Program-made: the position numbers and the translations under genes
The notes under the pieces: model-generated
Databases searched by the model: none
Seen by the model: the letters and a program-made list of their open reading frames with translations, nothing else
Told to the model about the DNA's origin: nothing
Assembly (NCBI GenBank): GCA_947502505.1
Contig: CANNAE010000003.1
Span: forward strand, 186,001 to 250,000
Source: an uncultured Planococcus sp.
Lineage (GTDB): Bacteria; Bacillota; Bacilli; Bacillales_A; Planococcaceae
Direction: 5' to 3'
DNA length: 64,000 nucleotides
Part shown: one piece after another, positions 42,526-51,025 of the stretch
Layout of the letters: the number at the start of each line of letters is the position of its first letter
Numbering within the stretch: position 1 is the first letter of the stretch

Positions 42526-44457
42526 ATGAAAAAAATGAAAATGAATAACTACATGCCCATTTTTCTCTTAGCGGTTGTAATGCTATGGGCGAAAACGTAT
42601 ATCTCGCAAAAAACACAATTCACGCTGGAAGTGGAAGGCGGGCTGCAAGAATTCCTGCTTCTGATCAACCCCTTGGGCTCCGCGCTTTTATTACTGAGTT
42701 TGTCGCTATTTTTCAAAGGCGCGCGGAAATACTGGGTGTTGCTGTCGATTTATCTCGGCATGTCGATCTTGTTATATGCCAATATCGTCTATTACCGGTT
42801 TTTCAGTGATTTCATCACTTTGCCGACTTTGTTCCAGACGCAGAATTTCGGTGATTTGGGGGGCAGTGTCCTCACATTGATCCAGCCGCTGGACATCCTG
42901 TTCTTTGCCGATGTCTTGCTGCTCGGGGCATTGATCCTGTCGAAGCGGATGGAAAAAGACATGCGCACGATCAAAAAGAGAATGGCGCTGCCCCTTATTG
43001 CGGCGGCTTTATTGATCTCGTTGTTCAATTTGTCGCTTGCGGAATCGGACCGGCCGGATCTTTTAACGCGCGGCTTTGACCGCACGTACATCGTCAAGTA
43101 TTTGGGAATGTATAATTACGCATTATATGACACGGTGGAAAGCCTGAAAGCTTCCTCACAGCGTGTCATGGCCGACAGCGACGATAATACGGAAGTGTTG
43201 AATTACACGAAATCCAATTATGCGAGCCCGAATGAAGCATATTTTGGTGCAGCAGAAGGCATGAACGTCATCTATCTGCACCTGGAATCGTTCCAGACCT
43301 TCCTGATCGATTATGAGCTGGACGGGGAAGAAGTGACGCCCTTCCTGAATTCCATGGTGGATGACCAGAATACGATGTACTTCGATAATTTCTTCCATCA
43401 GACAGCTCAAGGCAAGACTTCCGATGCCGAATTCATGTTGGAAAATTCCTTGTTCGGTTTGCCGAAAGGATCGGCATTCATTACAAAAGGGCAGAACACC
43501 TATCAAGCAGCACCCGCCATCTTGAAAGAGGAAGGCTATACATCGGCTGTGTTCCATGGCAATAACGGGACGTTCTGGAATCGCTCCGAAATCTACAAAT
43601 CTTTCGGTTACGACCATTTCTTCGATATCGAATCGTACCCGGATACGACACAAGCCGATATGGCTGAATATGGCTTAATGGACAAGCCGTTCTTCGAGCA
43701 GTCTGCGCCGCTCCTAGAGTCGCTGCCAGAGCCGTTCTATACGAAGTTCATCACCGTGGCACACCATTTCCCATATAAAATGGACCAGCAAATGGCGACC
43801 ATCGAAAAAGGGACAACAGGTGATGCGAGCGTCGATAATTACTTCCAGACGGCGCGTTATGCCGACGAAGCGATCAAGCAATTTTTCGAACAGCTCGAAG
43901 CGTCCGGGCTTGCGGACAACACGATGATCATCATGTACGGAGACCATTACGGCATTTCTGATAACCATAATGAAGCGATGGCTGAAGTCTTGTCGAAAGA
44001 CATTACGCCGGTTGAAAATGCCAAGCTTCAACGCGTGCCATTGTTCATCCATGTGCCAGGAATGGATGGCGGCCTCAACGATACGTACGGCGGCCAGATT
44101 GACCTATTGCCGACCGTGCTGCATTTGCTCGGTGTGGATACGCAAAACTATGTGCATTTCGGGACCGATCTATTGTCTGAAGAACATGAAGAACTCGTCA
44201 TGTTCCGCAACGGCGATTATGTCAGCCCCGAGGCTTACTCCATCGGCGAAGCATTTTACGACCCTGACAGCGGATTGCCGCTTGAAGAAGGGCAGCTTGA
44301 AGAAGCCGAGATGCTGAAACAGCGTGGCAGATATGAACTGCAACTGTCGGATGGCGTCGTCAATGGCGACTTGCTGAGGTTTTACACACCTGTTGGATTC
44401 ACCCCGGTCGACCCGGCGGATTATTATTACCAACAGCCGAGAAATACGGATAATTGA
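42526..44457 (+). CDS. ltaS: Lipoteichoic acid synthase family protein
   Basis: The 643-residue protein has five N-terminal membrane helices (about 8-180) and an extracellular sulfatase-fold domain. Metal and catalytic residues seen: Glu in IYLHLESFQTF (about 252), catalytic Thr in AQGKTSDAEFM (about 295), HHFPY (about 408) and YGDHYGI (about 465). LtaS-type enzymes transfer glycerol-phosphate from phosphatidylglycerol to build lipoteichoic acid; paralogues include primases such as YvgJ. Which paralogue this is cannot be settled. The ATG at 42526 has AAAGGTG 8 nt upstream. Confidence 0.88.
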   Translation: MKKMKMNNYMPIFLLAVVMLWAKTYISQKTQFTLEVEGGLQEFLLLINPLGSALLLLSLSLFFKGARKYWVLLSIYLGMSILLYANIVYYRFFSDFITLPTLFQTQNFGDLGGSVLTLIQPLDILFFADVLLLGALILSKRMEKDMRTIKKRMALPLIAAALLISLFNLSLAESDRPDLLTRGFDRTYIVKYLGMYNYALYDTVESLKASSQRVMADSDDNTEVLNYTKSNYASPNEAYFGAAEGMNVIYLHLESFQTFLIDYELDGEEVTPFLNSMVDDQNTMYFDNFFHQTAQGKTSDAEFMLENSLFGLPKGSAFITKGQNTYQAAPAILKEEGYTSAVFHGNNGTFWNRSEIYKSFGYDHFFDIESYPDTTQADMAEYGLMDKPFFEQSAPLLESLPEPFYTKFITVAHHFPYKMDQQMATIEKGTTGDASVDNYFQTARYADEAIKQFFEQLEASGLADNTMIIMYGDHYGISDNHNEAMAEVLSKDITPVENAKLQRVPLFIHVPGMDGGLNDTYGGQIDLLPTVLHLLGVDTQNYVHFGTDLLSEEHEELVMFRNGDYVSPEAYSIGEAFYDPDSGLPLEEGQLEEAEMLKQRGRYELQLSDGVVNGDLLRFYTPVGFTPVDPADYYYQQPRNTDN

Positions 44458-44463
44458 TGGAAC

Positions 44464-44505
44464 AAGATGCCCAGAACCGATCGATCGGTCATGGGCATCT
44501 TTTTT
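44464..44505 (+). terminator. Terminator of the ltaS-like gene
   Basis: AAGATGCCC.(A)GACCGAT-type stem with GGGCATCTT and a T run. Confidence 0.8.
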
Positions 44506-44601
44506 GTTTGGGCTGGCAGCGGGGCAAAAAACTTCTCTAACAGCCGTGAATATGAAAGACTAAAAGAAAGCTGATTTATTATCGTAAAGGAGCGACAGAC
44601 T

Positions 44602-44754
44602 ATGTTTTCATTTTTCAAGAAAAAATGTGCAGTGTGCAAACAAAGCGCGCGGCAGCCAAGAAAATATTATAACGACCGCAACGAGGCGGTGGTCGTTTGT
44701 GCGCAATGCGTATTGTATGCAGAGAGGCGCGCCTTTCGTAAGCGCAGCGCCTGA
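44602..44754 (+). CDS. Fifty-residue zinc-ribbon protein
   Basis: A short gene with AAAGGAG 9 nt before ATG encodes a basic 50-residue protein with two CxxC pairs (CAVC at about 9-12 and CAQC at about 34-37), separated by KQSARQPRKYYNDRNEAVVV. This spacing fits a single treble-clef or rubredoxin-like zinc ribbon. No name is recognised. It ends 75 nt before the formamidase-like start and may share its transcript. Confidence 0.65.
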   Translation: MFSFFKKKCAVCKQSARQPRKYYNDRNEAVVVCAQCVLYAERRAFRKRSA

Positions 44755-44829
44755 TTGAAAAAGGCCTGCCGGAACTCGCATGGGTTCTGTTATCATCAAA
44801 AGAAACCAGCTACACGGAAGGGGCAGCTC

Positions 44830-45765
44830 ATGAATCATCGAATCGAACTCACATCCGAAAACCTCCACTCGTCGTTCAACCAAGCCTACAAGCCGATCCT
44901 GTCGGTGCGTTCCGGCGACACCCTCGAGGCACGGACGCCGGACATCGAATGGGGCTATTCGGCGCATGAAGGCGAAGAGCGGATTATTTATAGCTCGAGG
45001 GAAAAGGAAGAAAAACTTGGCCATCCGCTTATCGGGCCGATTGAAATCGAAGGCGCAAAGCCCGGGATGGTGCTGGAAGTACGCATCAACGAAAATGTCC
45101 CCGGCTGGTATGGGCGTAACTGGGCAGGAGGGACGCCGGCTTGGCAAAATGAAAAGCTAGGCATCGCAAACAGCGAGCGCCTCCAGGTCGATTGGGCGCT
45201 GGACCGTGAACAGATGACCGGCAAATGCTCGATGTCCGGAACCGAGTTCAGCGTCGCCTTATCGCCATTTCTTGGGTTGATCGGCTTGGCGCCAGGCGCA
45301 CCAGGCACCCACCGGACCGCTCCGCCATACCGGACGGGCGGCAATATCGACTGCAAGGAACTGGTCAAAGGCAGCTCGCTGTTTTTACCGGTTGAAGTGG
45401 ATGGCGCGATGCTGTCCTTCGGCGATGGGCACGCATTGCAAGGCGACGGGGAAAACTCCGGGACGGCGATTGAATGCCCGATGGACCACGTCGAATTGAC
45501 GGTCGTGCTTCATGAAGAGATGACGCTCCGCATGCCAAAAGCGAAAACGCCTGCAGGCTGGGTGACGTTTGGCTTTGACGAAGACTTGAATGAGGCGGCC
45601 GCGACGGCGCTTGATGAAATGGTCGGCTTGATCCAAACATTTCATTCCGTTTCCAAAACACAAGCGACCGCTTTGACAAGTGTGGCGGTCGATTTGCACA
45701 TCACCCAGGTCGTCAATGGCGTCAAAGGAGTCCACGCGCTCTTGCCGCACGGGGCGATCCTTTAA
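44830..45765 (+). CDS. Acetamidase/formamidase family protein
   Basis: The 311-residue hydrolase belongs to the FmdA_AmdA family that deaminates formamide or short amides. Recognisable parts are the metal-site text PGAPGTHRTAPPYRTGGNIDCKEL (about 158-181), the GDGHALQGDGE acidic loop (about 204) and CPMDHVELTV, all conserved in AmdA enzymes. The protein is shorter than fungal acetamidases, as usual for Bacillus versions. GGAAGGGGCAGC precedes the ATG; the frame upstream to 44755 lacks a start with a site. Confidence 0.85.
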   Translation: MNHRIELTSENLHSSFNQAYKPILSVRSGDTLEARTPDIEWGYSAHEGEERIIYSSREKEEKLGHPLIGPIEIEGAKPGMVLEVRINENVPGWYGRNWAGGTPAWQNEKLGIANSERLQVDWALDREQMTGKCSMSGTEFSVALSPFLGLIGLAPGAPGTHRTAPPYRTGGNIDCKELVKGSSLFLPVEVDGAMLSFGDGHALQGDGENSGTAIECPMDHVELTVVLHEEMTLRMPKAKTPAGWVTFGFDEDLNEAAATALDEMVGLIQTFHSVSKTQATALTSVAVDLHITQVVNGVKGVHALLPHGAIL

Positions 45766-45803
45766 AACGCGACATGAAAAAGCTGACGAGAAACTCAGAT
45801 AAT

Positions 45804-46001
45804 CGTATTTTCCGAAGCTTATCGCTCGCTTTCCGTGGGCTCGCGCCCAAGCCTCCTCAGCCGCTTTGAAACCCTTGTGCTCCCACATCTGCGTAGCAGA
45901 TGCGTCGCAAATGAATGCGTTCAGCTAAGCTTCACTCATTCATTCCCTGCGGGGTCTCGGTCGTCTCGCTGATCCACCGGAGTCGATCGAACGCTTCTCC
46001 A
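45804..46001. repeat. GC-rich intergenic repeat, large copy
   Basis: The first 63 nt (45804-45866) are identical to 61551-61613. The rest continues with GTGCTCC, a GCGTAGCAGATGCG palindrome and the CCCTGCGGGGTCTCG...CCACCGGAGTCGATCGAACGCT end, which is the reverse complement form of the signature seen in the MITE interior and at 6.98 kb. Region 45766-46088 holds no credible gene. Confidence 0.7.
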
Positions 46002-46088
46002 AATACTAGACAGATCATTGGTTATTTAAATGTATAATCGCGTCTGCTTTTTTGATATTTAATGAAATTTAAACTTCTTCAACACTCT

Positions 46089-46137
46089 AAAAAAAGCTGT
46101 TCTACAGATGTAATCATCTGTGGAACAGCTTTTTTTG
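46089..46137. terminator. Terminator of the YtrA-type operon
   Basis: AAAAAAAGCTGTTCTACAGATG and CATCTGTGGAACAGCTTTTTTT flank TAAT, giving a near-perfect stem usable on both strands. Confidence 0.9.
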
Positions 46138-46150
46138 ATGGGCTAGTTTG

Positions 46151-46861
46151 TTACATCTTGATCGGGACACGTTTTGTCAAAAGCCTCATGGCCAGGAAAA
46201 GCACAAGCAGCATGGCGACCGAACCGAGTACCGTCAGCCAGAAATCCATTTCAAACGGTTCGTATGGCAGCCAGTCCAGCGTGTAATTTCCAGGCTTCCA
46301 TAGATAGTCGTTGAGGCCGAAGACGATGAACGACAAGGCGATAAAGCCAAACCCGGCAATCCAGCGGAAGCGGTAATAGCCGATGCTGATGAGCCAGCCG
46401 GCGAAAAAATAAGTGAGCACGTTCAAGAACAGCCCAATCGCTGCAGCGGCTGCGCCAGCTGTGGATTCGAAAACGACAGCCGTATCCAGTGCGACCGGGA
46501 AGATCGAAGCTTTAGCCAACAAGTGTTGAAGGCCGTTAATGGCAAGCGGCACAACGGTTAGGAACAAAGCGAACCCAGTGGCGGCAAGGGAGATGCCGAA
46601 GAAAGAATCCCGTCGGCTAACGCCTTGTTGGATATGCCGGCCCATGAACGTATAGGCTGTCATGATGCCGAGCACCAGCGTGAAGATACTTGTCGAGTAC
46701 TGGGAGAAGGTGAAGAATCCTTCAATGGGGGCGGGCCCGCCATTCAGCCAAAAAACCCGGATCAAATGGATCGCCAGCAAAATGGAGAAAAACCAAAGGC
46801 TCCAACGGATCATTTCCTTAAATACGGCAGTGGCTACTTTCATAGAGCGTGTGGATGTCAT
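46151..46861 (-). CDS. ABC transporter permease
   Basis: The 236-residue protein has six predicted membrane helices and fits ABC-2-type permeases of the YtrC/YtrD or bacitracin-export kind. Features are a basic N-terminus, the cytoplasmic loop GRHIQQGVSRRDSFFGI and a final TM followed by TKRVPIKM. It begins 1 nt after the ATPase stop and ends the operon. Such GntR-ATPase-permease sets respond to cell-wall antibiotics in Bacillus (ytrABCDEF), which is the likely role, but the substrate is unknown. Confidence 0.75.
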   Translation of the reverse strand: MTSTRSMKVATAVFKEMIRWSLWFFSILLAIHLIRVFWLNGGPAPIEGFFTFSQYSTSIFTLVLGIMTAYTFMGRHIQQGVSRRDSFFGISLAATGFALFLTVVPLAINGLQHLLAKASIFPVALDTAVVFESTAGAAAAAIGLFLNVLTYFFAGWLISIGYYRFRWIAGFGFIALSFIVFGLNDYLWKPGNYTLDWLPYEPFEMDFWLTVLGSVAMLLVLFLAMRLLTKRVPIKM

Positions 46862-46862
46862 A

Positions 46863-47735
46863 TCAGTTCGCCTCCTCGGTTAAGTAGATGAACAGGTCTT
46901 GAAGCGAGACGGGTCCTATTTCAAGTCCTAAAGCATGGGCTTCCTGGCGTTTTGTTTCGCCGAGTTCCCCGTAGACCATCACGGATTTCGTGCCGCCGAG
47001 CTGCTGTTCGTTCAGTCGCTGCATAGTTGCCGTGAACGCCTCGACGTCCTGTGCTGCGCCAGTCACCGAAGCTCCTTGCGCTTCAAGCGTTTCATAAGGT
47101 TCGTTTAAGACAAGCCGCCCTTGGTCGATGATGACGACATGGTCGAACAAATAATCCATCTCGGACACTAGGTGGGTGGATAGGATGAACGTGCGCGGAT
47201 GTTCTTCCTGGTCTTTCAGGATTTCCTTGTAGAAAATCTCGCGTGCGGGCGCATCCATGCCAAGATACGCTTCATCGAAAATCGTAACAGGCGCGCGGCT
47301 TGCGAGGCCGATGACGACGTTCAGTGCCGACTGCATGCCTTTCGATAATTTGTTGACAGGTTTATCGACGGGCAATTTGAAACGTTTGATCAAATGCTCC
47401 GCGTAGCCCATATCGAAATGGGGCCGGTAATGGGAGGCGAGGGCGATCAATTTCTTCGCCTTCTCGGTTTCTTCTTTATAGTCTTTGTCATAAATAAACG
47501 CGATTTGCTCCATTTTCTCCGGGTTTTCGAAAACGAAGGCTCCGTCTACCGAGACCTCACCAGCTGTCGGCTCCCGAAAAGCGGCGATTAACGAAAGAAG
47601 CGAGGTTTTGCCTGCGCCGTTCCGGCCGATGAGCCCGTGGATCTTGCCGGCTTCGAGCGTCAGGGAGATGTCTTTCAAGGCTTCAAATTTCTTGAATTTC
47701 AAGGTCACATGATTAAGTTGAACGGCACTCATCAT
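46863..47735 (-). CDS. ABC transporter ATP-binding protein (YtrB-like)
   Basis: The 290-residue ATPase has Walker A IGRNGAGKTSLL (about 38), signature LSKGMQSALNV with a variant LSGGQ, Walker B PVTIFDEAYLGMDAP (about 158) and the H loop ILSTHLVSEMD. The KGM signature and DEAYLGMDA text are typical of YtrB/YxlF-type exporters. It overlaps the GntR regulator by 4 nt and abuts the permease, so the three genes form one unit. Confidence 0.88.
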   Translation of the reverse strand: MMSAVQLNHVTLKFKKFEALKDISLTLEAGKIHGLIGRNGAGKTSLLSLIAAFREPTAGEVSVDGAFVFENPEKMEQIAFIYDKDYKEETEKAKKLIALASHYRPHFDMGYAEHLIKRFKLPVDKPVNKLSKGMQSALNVVIGLASRAPVTIFDEAYLGMDAPAREIFYKEILKDQEEHPRTFILSTHLVSEMDYLFDHVVIIDQGRLVLNEPYETLEAQGASVTGAAQDVEAFTATMQRLNEQQLGGTKSVMVYGELGETKRQEAHALGLEIGPVSLQDLFIYLTEEAN

Positions 47736-48106
47736 GCTTCACATCCTTTCGTGGATTTAATCAATTCGATGATTTCGAGCTCAGTGATGCCAAGCTTTTC
47801 TGCTTCTTGCACCAGGCGGGTGACGTAATTGTCAACGAATGCTTTTTTACGCTGCTGGACTAAAGTGTGCTTTGCGCCTTCTGCTACGAACATGCCGATC
47901 CCTCGCTTTTTATAGAGTATGCCTTCATCGACGAGCTGGGTGATGCCTTTGGACACGGTGGCGTGATTGATTTTGTAGAAATTGACCAACTGATTGGTGG
48001 ATGGGGCCTGATCGCCTTCTTGCAATTGATCGTTGACGATCTGGTCTTCAATCAATTCGCGGACTTGCAGGAACAGGGGCTTTGTCGAATCGGATGGATT
48101 GATCAT
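47732..48106 (-). CDS. GntR-family regulator, YtrA subfamily
   Basis: The 124-residue repressor has a GntR winged helix (residues 10-75: PLFLQVRELIEDQIVNDQLQEGDQAPSTNQLVNFYKINHATVSKGITQLVDEGILYKKRGIGMFVA) and only a short C-terminal dimerisation helix, which defines the YtrA group. Members control adjacent ABC genes. A 10-bp-arm palindrome overlaps its own promoter. AAGGAGGTG precedes the ATG. Confidence 0.88.
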   Translation of the reverse strand: MINPSDSTKPLFLQVRELIEDQIVNDQLQEGDQAPSTNQLVNFYKINHATVSKGITQLVDEGILYKKRGIGMFVAEGAKHTLVQQRKKAFVDNYVTRLVQEAEKLGITELEIIELIKSTKGCEA

Positions 48107-48138
48107 GGAAACACCTCCTTAAGGTGGCTTGGTGTAAT

Positions 48139-48188
48139 GGTTATATACTTATGTGTATAACCATATAACGAAAGTGGATTTTTGTCAA
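48139..48188 (-). promoter_or_regulatory. Promoter and operator of the YtrA-type operon
   Basis: On the minus strand TTGACA (48183-48188), 17-nt spacer and TATGGT (48160-48165) form a promoter. The inverted repeat GGTTATATAC (48139-48148)/GTGTATAACC (48153-48162), 9 of 10 positions matching, covers the -10 edge and the start point. That is the usual autorepression geometry. Confidence 0.65.
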
Positions 48189-48241
48189 CGGAATTATCAG
48201 AAAAATTTCAAACATAAAAAAGAGCCGCTGGAATCGCGGCT

Positions 48242-49375
48242 TTAAAGGGGTGAGCTGAATTGGGCTAGTGACTTTTCGACGATGTGGAGAAACTGGTCAA
48301 TGTCCCATGTGCTGGTTTCTCGATGAAAGGAGATGCGGATGAATTTCCGTGCCGCATCCGGTTCTATGCCCATTGCAAGCATTGCGGACATCGCTTCGCC
48401 ATAGCCAATCTTGCAGGCCGTGCCGGTGGAAATGGCGATCTGTGCCCTATTGCAATCGAGCATCATCCATTGCCCTTCGACATGGGGCAAGATCAAACCT
48501 TGGATAAACGGGGATTTCGAGGTGATATCACCGGTTACGAGTACGCCATCAGGTAGATGTGCTAATAGGTAGTCCTGAAGTGTTTGCGCTTGTTCATAGT
48601 TTTGCGGCTGTTCACTGACGGCGAGCTTAGCGGCGATGGTCGCGGAGACAATGCCCGGAACATCCACAGTCCCTGCGCGGAATCCGTTTTGATGCGTCGT
48701 CCCTTCGTAGGCCGATTGCCAGTGGACGGACGGATCGATGTAGGCGATGCCGACGCCTTTAGGCCCGCCGATTTTATGCGCCGAGCACACAGCGGAAGCG
48801 ACGCCCCATGATGTGATATCGACGGGGAGCTTCCCGAAGCCTTGGACAATATCTGAATGAAGCGGTACGCCGAAGCGCTTGGCGATCTGCGCACATTCCT
48901 TGACCGGCTGCACGGCACCCATCTCGGAATTGACGAGCTGCATCACGACGAGCGCCGTCTTTTCACTAACAACTTGCTCGAAGGCCGCCATATCGACTTG
49001 GCCGAAGCGGTCGACTTCAATGAAATCAATTGTGTAGCCTTGTTTACCGAGTTCGTGCAATGCAGAAAGCACAGAAGCGTGTTCGAGTTTAGTCGAGACG
49101 ATCTGCCGGCAAGCGGCGGGCCTTCCATTCAGCAGCGAGCGGATGGCGAGCTGGTTCGCTTCGGAGGCATTGCCGGTAAAATAAATGCCGTCGGAACGGG
49201 CATGTAGAAACTCCCCCCATAATTTCCGGCAGGAAGCCGCGTATTCTGCAGCTGCAGAGCCCGCATCGTGGAGGCTTTGCGTGTTGCCAAATGCATTTTC
49301 CGCTGCTTCAGCGTAGGCAGCGATCGCTTCTTTTCTCATCGGGGCAGTTGCGGCGGAGTCCAGATAAATCATCAT
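48242..49375 (-). CDS. nifS: Cysteine desulfurase of the NAD locus (NifS/NadS)
   Basis: The 377-residue PLP enzyme removes sulfur from cysteine. YLDSAATAPM opens the fold, His of LEHASVLSAL stacks on PLP, the lysine is in VCSAHKIGGPKG (about 207), and the sulfur-carrying Cys lies in STGTACKIG (about 328). It is divergent from nadBCA exactly as in Bacillus subtilis, where NifS supplies sulfur for the Fe-S cluster of quinolinate synthase NadA. It ends far from any iscU gene. A double ATG start is present; the first is used. Confidence 0.9.
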   Translation of the reverse strand: MMIYLDSAATAPMRKEAIAAYAEAAENAFGNTQSLHDAGSAAAEYAASCRKLWGEFLHARSDGIYFTGNASEANQLAIRSLLNGRPAACRQIVSTKLEHASVLSALHELGKQGYTIDFIEVDRFGQVDMAAFEQVVSEKTALVVMQLVNSEMGAVQPVKECAQIAKRFGVPLHSDIVQGFGKLPVDITSWGVASAVCSAHKIGGPKGVGIAYIDPSVHWQSAYEGTTHQNGFRAGTVDVPGIVSATIAAKLAVSEQPQNYEQAQTLQDYLLAHLPDGVLVTGDITSKSPFIQGLILPHVEGQWMMLDCNRAQIAISTGTACKIGYGEAMSAMLAMGIEPDAARKFIRISFHRETSTWDIDQFLHIVEKSLAQFSSPL

Positions 49376-49442
49376 CTCTCATCAATTTCCTTCCTTGAAT
49401 GGACTTTCTTCTTGTAATCACTCTATCTTTATGTCATTAATG

Positions 49443-49454
49443 GTGTCAAGACAC
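49443..49454. promoter_or_regulatory. Candidate NiaR/NadR operator between nifS and nadB
   Basis: GTGTCAAGACAC has perfect 5-bp arms and lies in the shared 99-bp control region. Read on the minus strand it contains TTGACA, a plausible -35 box for nifS. Bacillus NiaR (YrxA) represses the equivalent divergent operons in response to nicotinate and uses GACAC-type sites. The match is to memory of the motif, not a computed score. Confidence 0.45.
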
Positions 49455-49474
49455 TTGTAAAGAAGGTGTAAAGT

Positions 49475-51025
49475 TTGTATGATGTTTGCATTATCGGAGG
49501 AGGCGTAGCCGGGCTGATGCTTGCGCGCTCGCTTGCTGATTCATATTCCATTGCCTTGCTGACTAAACAGCACGCTTACGCAGGAAACACTGCACTCGCA
49601 CAAGGCGGCATTGCCGCGAGCATCAGTTTGGACGATTGTGCACAATCCCATGCCATAGATACCATGCTCGCTTCGGCCCATCACGCAGATGCCGAACGGG
49701 TGGATATATTAGTCCGTGAAGGAGCCGACATCGTAGCGGAATTGCTTGCAGAAGGATTGCCTTATGATGCAGATCGAAATGGCCAGCCCTCTCTTGGCAT
49801 GGAAGGCGCGCATAGCACTAGGCGCATCTTGCATGCAGGTGGCGATCAAACCGGAAGCATGCTGATGCAGTTTCTATTGGAAGATTCCGCAGAGAACATT
49901 ACGCGCTTACCGGGCCATCAAGCTCTGGAATTGATGATTTCACAAGGGCGTTGCACGGGTGTTCTTGTCTCTCAGCCTACAGGTGACCGCACGATTATCC
50001 GTGCCCGTCACATCGTTCTTGCGACAGGCGGGATTGGCCAATTGTATAGCCAGACATCGAACTCCTCCGTTGCAACGGGCGACGGGTTGTCACTTGCTTA
50101 CCACGCAGGAGCGGTGCTGGAAGATCTGGAGTTTGTCCAATTCCATCCGACGGTCCTGACCATCGGCGGCAAGTCTTGCGGATTGATTTCAGAAGCGGTT
50201 CGCGGGGAAGGAGCCCTGCTGGTGGATAGGAATGGCAAGCGCATCATGGCCGGCATCCATCCACTCATGGAACTTGCACCGCGTGATGTCGTGGCGAGAG
50301 GCATTGAATGGCATTGGCAACAAGATGGACCTGTATACCTGGATGCTAGAAAAGTGGCTGAGTTTGCCCAACACTTTCCCTCAATCCAGACGAATTGTTT
50401 GCGGCACGGAATCGATCCTCGCTATGAACTGATACCGGTGCGCCCGGGCGCGCATTTCCATATGGGCGGGGTGAAAACGGACAGTTACGGTGCGACTACA
50501 GTTGCAGGGCTGTTTGCTATCGGCGAAGTGGCATCGACTGGCGTCCACGGAGCGAACCGGCTGGCGAGCAATTCCTTACTTGAAGGTTTGGTATTCGGCC
50601 GTCGTTTGGCTGAACAGATCAAAGAGCTTCATCATCAGGAAATGCCGCTGGACGTACCTGTAAATTTCGGTGCTAGCCAACGGCCCGATTTCGAAGCGCT
50701 AGATGAAAGTGAATTGAAAAAAGAAATGACACATGTCGCAGGGATTTTGAGACATCCTGAACAACTGGCCCGATTTCTGAAGGCGCACCCGTTGCGTTCG
50801 TTTCCGCTTCGTGACTATCCGGATGAGCTCATTGCCGAGATCCACCGAAGCACCGCAAGCAGCCTCATTGCGACAGCCGCTTTATTGCGTGAAGAAAGCC
50901 GGGGCGGCCATTACCGGGTCGATATCCCGGAAATGAAAGAACAGTGGACCGGAAAAGTCATCGAGTTGTCGAAACAAGGGACAAGTTTAAGCGAGCGTAA
51001 AATTCAATCCAAGGAGACAGTATGA
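49475..51025 (+). CDS. nadB: L-aspartate oxidase
   Basis: The 516-residue flavoenzyme oxidises L-aspartate to iminoaspartate, the first step of de novo NAD synthesis. FAD motif VCIIGGGVAGLMLARSL (4-20), ALAQGGIAAS (about 42), the EGAHSTRRILHAGGDQTG substrate loop (about 110), the GGVKTDSYGATTVAGLFAIGEVASTGVHGANRLASNSLLEGLVFG segment and a C-terminal helical domain are all present. Start is TTG with AAGGTG upstream; no ATG is possible nearby. It overlaps nadC by 4 nt. Confidence 0.95.
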   Translation: MYDVCIIGGGVAGLMLARSLADSYSIALLTKQHAYAGNTALAQGGIAASISLDDCAQSHAIDTMLASAHHADAERVDILVREGADIVAELLAEGLPYDADRNGQPSLGMEGAHSTRRILHAGGDQTGSMLMQFLLEDSAENITRLPGHQALELMISQGRCTGVLVSQPTGDRTIIRARHIVLATGGIGQLYSQTSNSSVATGDGLSLAYHAGAVLEDLEFVQFHPTVLTIGGKSCGLISEAVRGEGALLVDRNGKRIMAGIHPLMELAPRDVVARGIEWHWQQDGPVYLDARKVAEFAQHFPSIQTNCLRHGIDPRYELIPVRPGAHFHMGGVKTDSYGATTVAGLFAIGEVASTGVHGANRLASNSLLEGLVFGRRLAEQIKELHHQEMPLDVPVNFGASQRPDFEALDESELKKEMTHVAGILRHPEQLARFLKAHPLRSFPLRDYPDELIAEIHRSTASSLIATAALLREESRGGHYRVDIPEMKEQWTGKVIELSKQGTSLSERKIQSKETV

